From NCBI RefSeq assembly GCF_000379605.1, contig NZ_KB902602.1, forward strand, positions 124,001 to 188,000: a stretch of 64,000 nt of DNA, written 5' to 3'. Positions 33,783 to 42,658 of the stretch are shown piece by piece. The translations under genes were made by a program, and so were the position numbers. The notes beneath the pieces were generated by a model. That model was not told the DNA's origin and did no database searches. It saw only the letters and a program-made list of their open reading frames with translations. Source of the DNA: Rhizobium giardinii bv. giardinii H152 (GTDB taxonomy: Bacteria; Pseudomonadota; Alphaproteobacteria; Rhizobiales; Rhizobiaceae). Position 1 is the first letter of the stretch, and each line of letters begins with the position of its first letter.

Positions 33783-34748
33783 ATGTCGATCTCGGAACGT
33801 ACCACAACAGCTCCGCCGATGACGCTCGGCCAAAGGGGCATCCTGTCCCGTTTCGGCCCTTCGAATCGGGCGGTCTTTCCCTGGGTGCTGATGGCGCCGA
33901 CGCTGATCATCCTGTTCGCCATCGGCATCTATCCGTTTCTCTATTCGCTCTACATAGCGAGCCACAACGTCATCCTGTCGAAACCGTATCTGCCGCGCAT
34001 CTTCGTCGGGCTCTACCAGTACCAGGCGCTCATCCAGGATCCGGAATTCTGGCATGCGCTGCGCAAGACGCTGATCTTCACGGTGCAGGCAGTGTTCATC
34101 GAATTCTGGCTTGGCCTCGGGCTGGCTCTGTTGTTTCAGCGGCAGCTGGCCGGCATCACCTTCATGCGCGTCTTCATCCTCATTCCGATGATCCTGCCGC
34201 CCTTGGTCGCTGCCCTCATCTGGCGCTACATGTTCTATCCCGGCGCCGGCCTGATGACCTATTACGTTGGCGGCATTACCCGGGCTCTCGGCTTTGGCGA
34301 AATTCCGTTCCTGTCCGATCCGGCTGTCGCCTTCCAGACGCTGGTCTTCGTCGATGTCTGGGAATGGACGCCGTTCATGTTCCTGATGCTCTCGGCAGGC
34401 CTCGCCTCCATTCCCCGCCAGCCCTACGAGGCGGCGGAAATCGATGGCGCCAGCTCCTGGCGGGTGTTCTGGACCATCACGATGCCACTGCTGCGCCCGG
34501 CGATCCTGATCGCTGTCATCATCCGCACCATGGATGCCTTCCGCACCTACGAGCTGATCGTGATCATGACCCGCGGTGGGCCTGGCAACGCCACGACAAC
34601 CCTCAACGTCTTCCTGACGAAGACCGGCCTTGAATTCTTCGACGCGTCGAAGGCTGCCGCCCTGTCGTTGATCATGATGATGATCATCATCGTGATGAGC
34701 TTCGTGTTCATCCGCGTCTTCCGGTCAAAGACCGAAGTCGCCGAGTAA
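33783..34748 (+). CDS. CUT1 sugar importer permease 1 (MalF-like)
   Basis: A 321-residue inner-membrane permease with about six hydrophobic segments. The ATPase-docking EAA loop is clear as EAAEIDGASSWRVFWTITMPLLRP near residue 217. It pairs with the permease encoded 11 bases downstream to form the channel. Start chosen at the ATG after GGGACTGAG; the ribosome-binding site is weak. Length and topology are normal for the family. Confidence 0.92.
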   Translation: MSISERTTTAPPMTLGQRGILSRFGPSNRAVFPWVLMAPTLIILFAIGIYPFLYSLYIASHNVILSKPYLPRIFVGLYQYQALIQDPEFWHALRKTLIFTVQAVFIEFWLGLGLALLFQRQLAGITFMRVFILIPMILPPLVAALIWRYMFYPGAGLMTYYVGGITRALGFGEIPFLSDPAVAFQTLVFVDVWEWTPFMFLMLSAGLASIPRQPYEAAEIDGASSWRVFWTITMPLLRPAILIAVIIRTMDAFRTYELIVIMTRGGPGNATTTLNVFLTKTGLEFFDASKAAALSLIMMMIIIVMSFVFIRVFRSKTEVAE

Positions 34749-34759
34749 GGAGAGCCGCC

Positions 34760-35617
34760 ATGAAGAAATTTGCCCACAGCATGGAATCGCCCGCGGCACC
34801 CTCGGTGCAGCGCAACTGGTGGGTCTACGTGGTGCTCATCCTCGTCTGCCTGGTCAATTTCGTGCCCTATCTCTGGGTGGTCATGACCGGCTTCATGGAT
34901 GGTGCGTCGGCCTCCTCCGCCACACCTGCCTGGTTCTTCACGCCCTCCCTCGAAGCGTTCCACTACCTGATCGTCGAGAAGGACATCATGAAGAACTTCT
35001 TCAACAGCGTGATCGTTTCGCTCGCCTCGACCTTCTTTTCGGTGACGATCGGCATGTTCTGCGCCTATGCGCTGGCGCGCTACGATTTCACCGGCCGGGA
35101 TGACGTATCGTTCTGGGTGCTGACGAACCGCATGATGCCGCCGGTCGCGGTGCTCATCCCGATCTTCGTCACCTTCCAGACGGCCGGGCTGCTCGACACG
35201 CTGGCAGGGCTGATCCTCCTCTACACGGCCATGCAGTTGCCGTTCGTGGTGTGGATGCTGACGGGCTATTTCCGCGACATTCCGCGCCGCTACGAGGAGT
35301 CCGCAATGGTGGATGGTGATACGTGGTTTTCCGCCTTCCGCAAGGTCACGCTACCCCTGATGATGCCGTCAATCACGGCCACCTCGATCTTCGTGATGAT
35401 CCTGTCCTGGAACGAGTTCGCCTTCGCGACCTTCCTCACCAGCACCCAGGCGAAGACCATGCCGCCGGCGATCATGGCCTATTCGATCGGCGCGGACATT
35501 CGCTGGAACGTGCTCGGTGCCGCCGTCGTGTTGATCACGGCGCCGCTCATCCTCTTTGTGCTGTTGCTGCAACGCCAGCTGATCAGCGGCCTCTCACAGG
35601 GCGTGGTGCGCAAATGA
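34760..35617 (+). CDS. CUT1 sugar importer permease 2 (MalG-like)
   Basis: A 285-residue permease with six predicted membrane segments. The EAA loop is divergent but recognisable: EESAMVDGDTWFSAFRKVTLPLMMP near residue 180. The C-terminal end LISGLSQGVVRK is typical of MalG-type subunits. It follows permease 1 closely and precedes the second ATPase by 42 bases. Both permeases and both ATPases fit one transporter. Confidence 0.92.
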   Translation: MKKFAHSMESPAAPSVQRNWWVYVVLILVCLVNFVPYLWVVMTGFMDGASASSATPAWFFTPSLEAFHYLIVEKDIMKNFFNSVIVSLASTFFSVTIGMFCAYALARYDFTGRDDVSFWVLTNRMMPPVAVLIPIFVTFQTAGLLDTLAGLILLYTAMQLPFVVWMLTGYFRDIPRRYEESAMVDGDTWFSAFRKVTLPLMMPSITATSIFVMILSWNEFAFATFLTSTQAKTMPPAIMAYSIGADIRWNVLGAAVVLITAPLILFVLLLQRQLISGLSQGVVRK

Positions 35618-35659
35618 TCCGCTTGCGCCAACGCGTCGCCAACAAAATGGAATACGATC

Positions 35660-36805
35660 ATGGCTGATATCGAAATCAACAGTCTCATGAAGCAGTTCGG
35701 CACGTTCAAGGCCGTCGATGACGTCAACATCACCGTGAACGACGGGGAGTTCGTCTTCCTGCTCGGTCCCTCCGGCTGCGGCAAGACGACGACACTGAGA
35801 ATGATCGCCGGCCTCGAAATGCCGAGCAGCGGGCGCATCGCCATCGACGGACGCAACGTCACCTTCCTCCGGCCCCGCTATCGCAATGTCGGCATGGTCT
35901 TCCAGGATTACGGCCTGTACCGCCATCTCACGGTTTTCGGAAACATCGCCTATCCGCTGGAAGTACGCCGCCTTGGCCGGGCGGAGATCGCAAGCAAGGT
36001 CGAGGCAGTCGCCCGTACCATGCAAATCACCGAGGTACTTCAACGCAAGCCCGACCAGCTTTCGGCGGGCCAGCTGCAGCGTGTGGCGATCGCCCGCATG
36101 CTAGTGCGCGATGCCGACGTCTTCCTGATGGACGAGCCGATGTCGCATCTCGATGCACAGCTGCGCGGGCAGATGCGCGCCGAGCTGCGTCACATCCAAA
36201 AAACGGTCGGCGTCACCACCATCTTCGTGACGCACGATCAACTGGAAGCCATGACCATGGCCGACCGCATCATCGTGATGAAGGACGGCGAGATGCTTCA
36301 ATTCGCCACCCCGCGCGAAATCTTCGAACGGCCGGCTACGGAATTCGTCGCTACCTTCGTGGGGGAGCCGCAGATGAACATCCTCGACGCGCGCCTCATC
36401 CGCCTCGAAGGCAGGATCGTCGCCATGACCGAGCACTTTGCGGTCCCGCTTGATACGGACTGGGCGGAAAGCAATGGGCTGGTCGCCCGGCTCGAGACGC
36501 CGGTCCGCGTCGGCATCCGCCCGGAGCATATCGCGATCCGGGAAAAGCCGGATGCCGATCACCGCATCGTCGCCGAGCTCTACTCCTTCGAGCCGACCGG
36601 CGCGGAAAATCTCTACGTGCTTCAGTGCGGTTCCGTCATGGTGACGACCCGCAGCTCCACCACCGAGACGGCCCATCTTTCAAAGCAGGAAGGAAGTTCG
36701 CTTGCGGTCCGCTTCGATCCGAACTGGATCTACCTGTTCGATCCCGCAACGGGTCGCACCATCGCGCAAGCAGCCGGCAGTGATGTTTCGAAAGAGGACA
36801 TCTGA
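35660..36805 (+). CDS. CUT1 sugar importer ATPase 2 (LSAGQ signature)
   Basis: A 381-residue MalK/UgpC-type ATPase. Walker A is GPSGCGKTTT, the Q-loop Gln is intact in VFQDYGLYRHL, Walker B is VFLMDEPMSHLD and the switch is VTHDQ. The signature reads LSAGQLQR, with Ala for the second-position Gly. The C-terminal regulatory domain is present. Compared with ATPase 1, each subunit has one altered motif, in different places, which supports an asymmetric heterodimer. It overlaps nothing and is followed after one base by the small membrane protein. Confidence 0.9.
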   Translation: MADIEINSLMKQFGTFKAVDDVNITVNDGEFVFLLGPSGCGKTTTLRMIAGLEMPSSGRIAIDGRNVTFLRPRYRNVGMVFQDYGLYRHLTVFGNIAYPLEVRRLGRAEIASKVEAVARTMQITEVLQRKPDQLSAGQLQRVAIARMLVRDADVFLMDEPMSHLDAQLRGQMRAELRHIQKTVGVTTIFVTHDQLEAMTMADRIIVMKDGEMLQFATPREIFERPATEFVATFVGEPQMNILDARLIRLEGRIVAMTEHFAVPLDTDWAESNGLVARLETPVRVGIRPEHIAIREKPDADHRIVAELYSFEPTGAENLYVLQCGSVMVTTRSSTTETAHLSKQEGSSLAVRFDPNWIYLFDPATGRTIAQAAGSDVSKEDI

Positions 36806-36806
36806 C

Positions 36807-37052
36807 ATGAACAGATCCAACGTCACCCTTCTCTTTATCCTGGCTCTGCTGCTGGGGTCGTGTACCGTCATGGCAGGCGATGCCTCCCATTGGCCGGCCT
36901 CGCTGATCGCCGTTATCGTGATCGTCTCGCTCAAACTGTGGAACGACCGGGCAAAACTTCTCGCCTGGCCGATGGAGTTCCTGCTGGCGGCGGGCGTGTC
37001 GATGATCGTCATCAATCTGGCCCGGCTCTACGTGACGCCGCTACCCTATTGA
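36807..37052 (+). CDS. Small membrane protein of unknown family
   Basis: An 81-residue protein with about three hydrophobic segments: residues 5-24, 30-42 and 54-72. LGSC near residues 16-19 looks like a lipobox but is followed by more hydrophobic sequence, so lipoprotein status is doubtful. The ATG is one base after the stop of ATPase 2, so it is surely in the same operon. Rhizobial glycerol importer operons also have a small membrane protein (GlpU) in a similar place, but I cannot see family identity. It might be an accessory subunit of either transporter in this operon. Confidence 0.75.
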   Translation: MNRSNVTLLFILALLLGSCTVMAGDASHWPASLIAVIVIVSLKLWNDRAKLLAWPMEFLLAAGVSMIVINLARLYVTPLPY

Positions 37053-37066
37053 GAAGGACCGGTCCC

Positions 37067-38044
37067 TTGGCCATCCATGCCCTTGCCGTGTATGCCCTTT
37101 CCAAGACCTTCGGAGCCAAGCGCGCCGTGGAGGATGCCACCTTCGCGGTGACGCGCGGCGAGATCGCCGGCTTTCTCGGCCCGAACGGTGCTGGAAAGAC
37201 CACGGTGATGAACATGATCGTCGGGCTTACCGAGCCGGATGCCGGCGAGATCGAGCTGCTTGGCGTCCGCCGGGGCAACCGCCGCCGGGAGCTGCGGATG
37301 CTCGTCGGCTACCTGCAGGAAAAGCCGCGGATCTATCCCGAAATGACTGCGCGGGGCTATTTGCGCTTCTTCGCCGATCTCTATGGCATTGTGGATTCAG
37401 GCAGCCGAGTGGGGGAGGTGATCGAGCGCGTCGGACTTGCGTCTGCGGCGGACAGGCGGCTCGGCAATTTTTCCCGCGGCATGCAGCAGCGAGCCTGCCT
37501 CGCCAGAGTGATGCTGCACCGGCCAGAACTGCTCATCCTCGACGAGCCGACGCTCGGCCTCGACCCGAACGGCATCGCCGACATGCGCGCAATCTTTCGC
37601 GAGATGAAGGCAGAAGGCGTGACGCTGCTGTTTTCGTCCCACCAGTTGGCGGAGATGGAGCGGGTCTGCGACAGCGTCGTCTTCATGCGACGGGGGCGCG
37701 TTCTCGCCGCCGGCCGACCGGCCGAGCTTCTTCCGCCCGGCGTTTCCACGGGCAGTCTCGCGGTCGAGTTATATGAGCCGGCGGCACATTGCCTGGAACA
37801 CATTGCCGGTTTGCCGGAGGTGGAACACGTGCGCCAGACCGCACCGCACCGGGTGGAGCTCGTCCTGGGCGGTCGGACCGCGTGCGGGAGGGATGCGCGG
37901 GCGCAGGCTGCACGGCTCTTCTTGCGGGCAGGGTACACGGTTCTCGCGATCGATGCGGCAGCCCCCTCGCTGGAGGACGTCTTCATCAGTTTGACCCGGC
38001 CGGAAAATCCGGTCCGGCAGGAGCCCGCAGGGCTCGTTCATTGA
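37067..38044 (+). CDS. ABC-2 type exporter ATP-binding protein
   Basis: A 325-residue ATPase of the DrrA/CcmA-like ABC-2 group. Walker A is GPNGAGKTT, the Q-loop is YLQEKPRIYPEMT, the signature is FSRGMQQR, Walker B is LLILDEPTLGLD and the switch is SSHQ. The C-terminal domain of about 100 residues is typical of this group. The proposed start is the TTG at 37067 with AAGGA 8 bases upstream; no ATG or GTG gives a complete first strand. Its permease partner is at 38842, with an SDR gene between them. Export or membrane-quality functions are typical; the cargo is unknown. Confidence 0.88.
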   Translation: MAIHALAVYALSKTFGAKRAVEDATFAVTRGEIAGFLGPNGAGKTTVMNMIVGLTEPDAGEIELLGVRRGNRRRELRMLVGYLQEKPRIYPEMTARGYLRFFADLYGIVDSGSRVGEVIERVGLASAADRRLGNFSRGMQQRACLARVMLHRPELLILDEPTLGLDPNGIADMRAIFREMKAEGVTLLFSSHQLAEMERVCDSVVFMRRGRVLAAGRPAELLPPGVSTGSLAVELYEPAAHCLEHIAGLPEVEHVRQTAPHRVELVLGGRTACGRDARAQAARLFLRAGYTVLAIDAAAPSLEDVFISLTRPENPVRQEPAGLVH

Positions 38045-38056
38045 AAGGGAATTGAT

Positions 38057-38845
38057 ATGGATCTCGGTTATCGGGGCAGGCGCTGCCTGATTACAGCCTC
38101 CACTGGGGGGCTCGGATTTGCCATTGCAAAGGCCATGGCGCGCGAAGGGGCGACCGTGGTCATCAACGGCCGCAGCAAGGAGAGCGTCGCCAAGGCCGTC
38201 GAGCGCCTCAGGGCCGAGGTGCCCGAGGCGCTGCTGGAGCAGGCCGTCGGCAATTCCGGCACGAAGGAGGGTTGCGACGAGCTCGTCGCGAATTGCGGCG
38301 ATGTCGATGTGCTGATCGTCAATCTCGGCATCTACGAGGCTATCGACATCTACCAGGCCGGAGACGATCGCTGGTACGAGCTGATCGAGGTGAACGTGAT
38401 GAGCGGCGTCCGGCTCGCAAGGTACTACCTGCCGAAGATGCTGGCGCGCAACAGCGGTCGCGTGGTGTTCATGGCAAGCGAATCGGGCATCAATCCCGCG
38501 CCGGAAATGCCGGCCTACAGCGCCACGAAAACCATGCAGCTGTCGCTTGCCCGTAACCTCGCCGAGACGACCAAGGGCACCGCCGTCACCGTCAATTCAG
38601 TGCTGCCCGGTCCGTGCAGCACCGAAGGCGTGGCGGCTCTCATCGCAGGGCTCTATCCCGGTGTTCCGACACCGGAGGCGGAGCGCCGCTTCGTCGCCGA
38701 AAACCGCCCGACTTCGTTGATCCAGCGCCTGTCGAAGCCTGAGGAAGTGGCCGATTTCGTCACCTTCCTCGGCAGCACGCGCACCGGCATCGTCAATGGT
38801 GCGGCGCTCAGGATCGACGGCGGCCTGATCCGCACCGTGATGTGA
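38057..38845 (+). CDS. SDR oxidoreductase, paralogue C
   Basis: A 262-residue short-chain dehydrogenase placed between the ABC-2 ATPase and permease genes. The glycine motif is altered to TASTGGLG (paralogues A and B have TGGATGIG). The active site is intact as ASESGINP and YSATK, and NGR after strand 2 suggests NADP. The start MDLGYRGR and end GGLIRTVM link it to paralogues A and B. Its stop overlaps the GTG start of the permease gene. Substrate unknown. Confidence 0.9.
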   Translation: MDLGYRGRRCLITASTGGLGFAIAKAMAREGATVVINGRSKESVAKAVERLRAEVPEALLEQAVGNSGTKEGCDELVANCGDVDVLIVNLGIYEAIDIYQAGDDRWYELIEVNVMSGVRLARYYLPKMLARNSGRVVFMASESGINPAPEMPAYSATKTMQLSLARNLAETTKGTAVTVNSVLPGPCSTEGVAALIAGLYPGVPTPEAERRFVAENRPTSLIQRLSKPEEVADFVTFLGSTRTGIVNGAALRIDGGLIRTVM

Positions 38846-39711
38846 CCGGCCGCGCCATGGAACATGTCCGGCCCCCTTACGTCTCCGCAGGACTGCGCCC
38901 CCCCGGATTGGGGCGTCAGGCCTTCCTGCTGGTCCGCCGCGAAACTGCCGCCAAGTTCGCGTCGTTGTGGTTCTGGCTGGTCGCCAGCGCGCTCTGCCTC
39001 ATGGCTTATGTCTACGGGTCCGGCTTTGCGCAGACGTTTGAAACCGAATCCGTCCTTGTGACGGCGGATCCGCTGGCCGGGCTAAATATGCTGGTGGTGG
39101 CTTTTCTCGGCCTCGTCCTGGGGCTCAGGCTCGCGGGCGGGCTCAGCTGGGAGCGCGAACACCACACGCTGGAGGTGCTGCTGGTCGGCCCAGTCTCGTC
39201 GAGCGTGGTCGTGCTGGCAAAATATCTGGCGGAACTGGTGGTCCTTGCTGTGCTCGTTGCCGTCTACTGTTTCTATATCGTGGCCGCGCAGCCCCTTGGA
39301 GCCGGTGTGACCGGCGCCGGCGATTTCGCTGCCATCCTCGCGAACGGTTTGTTCGTGCTGCCCGTGATGGCAATGGGGCTTGCCGTTTCCGCGATGACGG
39401 GGTCGGTGCGCATGGCTGTCCTCATCTATCTGGCGCTCGTTGCGCTGCTCGCCGCCTATGAAGTGGGGCTTGGGCTGCTGCGGGCGCTGCCTGCGGAGAC
39501 TATGAGTCTGTTTTCGCTCTATTTGCAGGCGCTGCTGGAAGCCGGGGCACCCCTTTTCCACGCGCTGTCGCCTGTCGCGGGCATTGCTTTTCTGGCCGAA
39601 CGTCTTGTGACGCAGGAGGCGCCTTCGGTGCCCCAGTCGCTGGGCGTCATCGCGTTGACGGCTGGACTCGCACTGCTCTCCTGTTACATCGCCCGCCGGA
39701 AGGGAGCCTAG
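38842..39711 (+). CDS. ABC-2 type exporter permease
   Basis: A 289-residue membrane protein with six predicted segments and a roughly 45-residue cytoplasmic start. The segment WEREHHTLEVLLVGPVSSSVVVLAKY is the ABC-2 coupling region seen in NodJ, DrrB and gliding-type permeases. The GTG at 38842 overlaps the stop of the SDR gene (GTGA); an ATG at 38857 is the alternative. It pairs with the ATPase at 37067. Followed 2 bases later by the secreted protein gene. Confidence 0.87.
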   Translation: MTGRAMEHVRPPYVSAGLRPPGLGRQAFLLVRRETAAKFASLWFWLVASALCLMAYVYGSGFAQTFETESVLVTADPLAGLNMLVVAFLGLVLGLRLAGGLSWEREHHTLEVLLVGPVSSSVVVLAKYLAELVVLAVLVAVYCFYIVAAQPLGAGVTGAGDFAAILANGLFVLPVMAMGLAVSAMTGSVRMAVLIYLALVALLAAYEVGLGLLRALPAETMSLFSLYLQALLEAGAPLFHALSPVAGIAFLAERLVTQEAPSVPQSLGVIALTAGLALLSCYIARRKGA

Positions 39712-39713
39712 GC

Positions 39714-40997
39714 ATGTGGAGAACTCTTGCCGTACTCCTTCTTTGCCTCCCGGCCGCCACCCCCGCGAGAGCGATTGAACCCGAGCGAAAAAACGCCGTC
39801 ATCGTCACTGGCCGTGTCTGGGATGGCTTCGGCTTCAAGGACATGTTCCTGCCATCGCGCTCGCCGACGCTGCATCTCCTGTCCGGCGAAGATAGCGCCA
39901 TTTCCTTCGTGGAGACGCAGGAATATTATTGGCCGCTTTCCCGGCAGGTCTATGTCGATCTTGAGAAGAAACGTCAGGACGTCCATGGCGTCCTCAGGAT
40001 CACGCAGAACGGCACGATCGTCGCGGAGCTCGAACCTTCGCCCTATGTCATCGTCTATCCAGATGGGGTCCTGAACGGCAGTGGCCAGCTTCTCTGGGGC
40101 GTGGACGCCAACGAGGCCCACAGTGCCTATCAGCGGGAAGAACGCACCGCCGCCCGTCGTTACGTCGCAGCCGCGGTGCAGCAACGCGCCTACGAGCGCA
40201 AACTCCTGGAAGCCGGGGCCGCGCGGCTTAACGGTGCGCCGGTCGAAATCATCGAGCCGCCCGATCCGCTACCCAAGCCAAGTCTGCGGCTCGTGACGGA
40301 ACCCGCAACTGCCTATCGTCTCGCTCTCAGTGCCGGGCAGTACGAGATGGCACTCATCGTCAGCGGAAAGCCTGTGTCCGACACGCGGCGCCGCCTCGAC
40401 GTGGTCGACATAGCCGGTCGCCGCGTCACCGTCGCGGAGGTGGTGCCCGAGGAGCGCTGGACGCGGCCGATCGCCACGAACGGCGAGCATATGCGCATCT
40501 TCGCCAGGCCGGGCTCTACCTTCTATCTGATGCTTTCGCAGGCGGATCGTTTCGACGAGTCGGAGTACCTGCCGGTGGTCTCGCCGCAACAGGATGTGGT
40601 TGCAGGGCGGAGCCTCTGGGTCAGACGCATGCCGTCGCCGGTCGACAGCCTTGCTGTCAGGTTCTCCCAGAATGGTGATGCACAAACTGTTCCGCTTGCC
40701 CGATTGAAGGTGACGCAGACGGAAGGCTCCGGTTTCGGCTACCAGGTACGAGCCGCCAAGACAGGCGAAACAGAAGACCTGACGGCCTTCGCCGTCTCCG
40801 TCCCGGCGGGAGCCGGCGTGTTGCAGGGCGTAGTCCGGTCGGGCGGAGAGGGCATCGGAGCTTTTCGACGTGACGTCGTCGTGGTTCAGCCGCGCAGCGA
40901 TGGTCTCGCCCTCGGCCTCGCATTGCTCCCGCTGCTCGGCTGGCTAGGCCCGAAAATTATCCGCCGGACGGCGGCAAGTGCGGTTGCGGACAGCTAA
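39714..40997 (+). CDS. Secreted, membrane-anchored protein of unknown family
   Basis: A 427-residue protein I do not recognise. The first 20 residues are a signal peptide (LLLCLPAATPARA before IEPER). The mature part is predicted to be mostly beta with a short helical, Arg-rich stretch around residues 140-170 (REERTAARRYVAAAVQQ). Near the C-terminus a hydrophobic segment GLALGLALLPLLGWLG is followed by KIIRR, a stop-transfer pattern, so the bulk faces the periplasm. It starts 2 bases after the ABC-2 permease gene and is likely its functional partner, in the way periplasmic proteins serve NosDFY-type systems. No Cys-rich or enzyme motif is seen. Confidence 0.8.
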   Translation: MWRTLAVLLLCLPAATPARAIEPERKNAVIVTGRVWDGFGFKDMFLPSRSPTLHLLSGEDSAISFVETQEYYWPLSRQVYVDLEKKRQDVHGVLRITQNGTIVAELEPSPYVIVYPDGVLNGSGQLLWGVDANEAHSAYQREERTAARRYVAAAVQQRAYERKLLEAGAARLNGAPVEIIEPPDPLPKPSLRLVTEPATAYRLALSAGQYEMALIVSGKPVSDTRRRLDVVDIAGRRVTVAEVVPEERWTRPIATNGEHMRIFARPGSTFYLMLSQADRFDESEYLPVVSPQQDVVAGRSLWVRRMPSPVDSLAVRFSQNGDAQTVPLARLKVTQTEGSGFGYQVRAAKTGETEDLTAFAVSVPAGAGVLQGVVRSGGEGIGAFRRDVVVVQPRSDGLALGLALLPLLGWLGPKIIRRTAASAVADS

Positions 40998-41067
40998 CCG
41001 CCAAGCAATCCCGAACATTTCTCAAACAGGAAGGCCGGCTGATTGCCGGCAGAAGAAAGGCTTTGAC

Positions 41068-42642
41068 ATGAAGATAGGTGCCCCAAGGGAGCTTTGGCCG
41101 GGTGAGGCGCGCGTTGCGCTGACGCCGGAGTCAGTGCAACAACTGCAGAAACTTGGCCATGAGTGCCTGGTGGAGACAGGCGCAGGGCTTGGGGCGGGCA
41201 TTTCGGACGATGCCTACCGTGCAGCGGGCGTGAGCGTCGTGGCGGATGGCGCAGCGCTGTTTGCGGCCTCGAACGTGATCGTCAAAGTGCGGCCGCCGAC
41301 GGGCGATGAAGTTGCTCGCCTTTCAGACGACAAGACGTTGATCTCCTTTTTCTATCCAGCACAGAACCCGGAGCTTCTGGATCAGGCCAGGGCGACGGGC
41401 GCAAACGTCATCGCGATGGACATGGTGCCACGCATTTCGCGGGCGCAGAAGATGGACGCGCTCTCGTCGATGGCCAATATAGCCGGCTACCGCGCCGTCA
41501 TTGAGGCGGGCAACAATTTCGGCCGCTTCTTCACCGGCCAGGTGACGGCGGCCGGCAAGGTTCCGCCGGCGCGAGTGCTGGTGATCGGCGCGGGTGTCGC
41601 GGGGCTTGCGGCTACTGGCGTCGCCGTGTCGCTCGGCGCGCAGACCTATGCCTTCGACGTGCGGCCCGAAGTCGCCGAGCAGATCGAGTCGATGGGCGCC
41701 GCGTTCGTTTACCTCGATTTTGCGGGCGGCCAGCAGGATGGTGCTGCGACCGGCGGCTATGCCGCGCCGTCTTCGCCGGAATTCCGCGAGACACAGCTTG
41801 CAAAATTCCGCGAACTTGCTCCGCAGATGGACATCGTCATCACCACCGCGCTTATCCCCGGTCGTGATGCGCCAAAACTGTGGCTGGCCGACATGGTCGC
41901 CGCCATGAAGCCCGGCTCGGTCGTGATCGACCTTGCCGCTGAGCGCGGCGGCAATTGCGACCTGACCGTTGCCGACCAGCGCGTCGTCTCCGACAACGGC
42001 GTCGTCATCATCGGCTATACCGATTTCCCCAGCCGCATGGCAGCGCAATCCTCCACCCTCTACGCCAACAACATCCGTCACATGCTGGCGGATCTGACGC
42101 CGGGTAAGGATGGCGTGATCGTCCACAATATGGAGGACGACGTCATCCGTGGTGCGACCGTTGCCTTCGACGGTGCGATCACCTTTCCGCCGCCACCGCC
42201 CAAAGTGGCCGCGATTGCCGCGCAAAAACCCCGGGAGAAGCCGAAGGAGCTGGCGCCAGCGGAAAAACGCGCGCAGGAAACCGCCACTTTCAAGGCGCAG
42301 GCCAGAAGCCAGGTTGCCCTGCTCGCCATCGGCACCGTGCTGATGCTCGTCGTCGGCGCCTATGCACCCTCGACCTTCATGAGCCATTTCATCGTCTTCG
42401 TGCTTGCCTGCTTCGTCGGCTTCCAAGTGATCTGGAACGTGTCACATTCGCTGCACACGCCGCTGATGGCCGTCACCAATGCGATTTCCGGCATCGTCCT
42501 TCTCGGCGCGCTGCTGCAGACCGGCTCGCAGAGCGGTCTGGTGAAGGTTCTCGCCGCAATCTCCGTGCTGATTGCCACGGTCAACATCGTCGGGGGTTTC
42601 CTCGTCACACGGCGCATGCTCGCCATGTTCCAGAAGTCGTAA
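41068..42642 (+). CDS. pntA: NAD(P) transhydrogenase subunit alpha
   Basis: A 524-residue proton-translocating transhydrogenase alpha subunit. The N-terminal NAD-binding domain begins [21 protein letters not shown] and contains [13 protein letters not shown]. The C-terminal part has about four membrane segments (residues 415-520) with [13 protein letters not shown]. It is the fused E. coli-type form, not the split form of many alphaproteobacteria. With PntB it exchanges hydride between NADH and NADP using the proton gradient. It begins 70 bases after the secreted protein gene and could be part of that operon. The ATG at 41068 is chosen. Confidence 0.95.
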   Translation: MKIGAPRELWPGEARVALTPESVQQLQKLGHECLVETGAGLGAGISDDAYRAAGVSVVADGAALFAASNVIVKVRPPTGDEVARLSDDKTLISFFYPAQNPELLDQARATGANVIAMDMVPRISRAQKMDALSSMANIAGYRAVIEAGNNFGRFFTGQVTAAGKVPPARVLVIGAGVAGLAATGVAVSLGAQTYAFDVRPEVAEQIESMGAAFVYLDFAGGQQDGAATGGYAAPSSPEFRETQLAKFRELAPQMDIVITTALIPGRDAPKLWLADMVAAMKPGSVVIDLAAERGGNCDLTVADQRVVSDNGVVIIGYTDFPSRMAAQSSTLYANNIRHMLADLTPGKDGVIVHNMEDDVIRGATVAFDGAITFPPPPPKVAAIAAQKPREKPKELAPAEKRAQETATFKAQARSQVALLAIGTVLMLVVGAYAPSTFMSHFIVFVLACFVGFQVIWNVSHSLHTPLMAVTNAISGIVLLGALLQTGSQSGLVKVLAAISVLIATVNIVGGFLVTRRMLAMFQKS

Positions 42643-42658
42643 TCGGGAGGAATTTATC

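Noticed and set aside
32325-34055. 576-codon minus-strand open frame
   Set aside because: Antisense to the clear binding-protein and permease genes; no recognisable domain.
36807-37052. Lipoprotein call based on LGSC
   Set aside because: The sequence after Cys remains hydrophobic with further membrane segments, unlike a mature lipoprotein.
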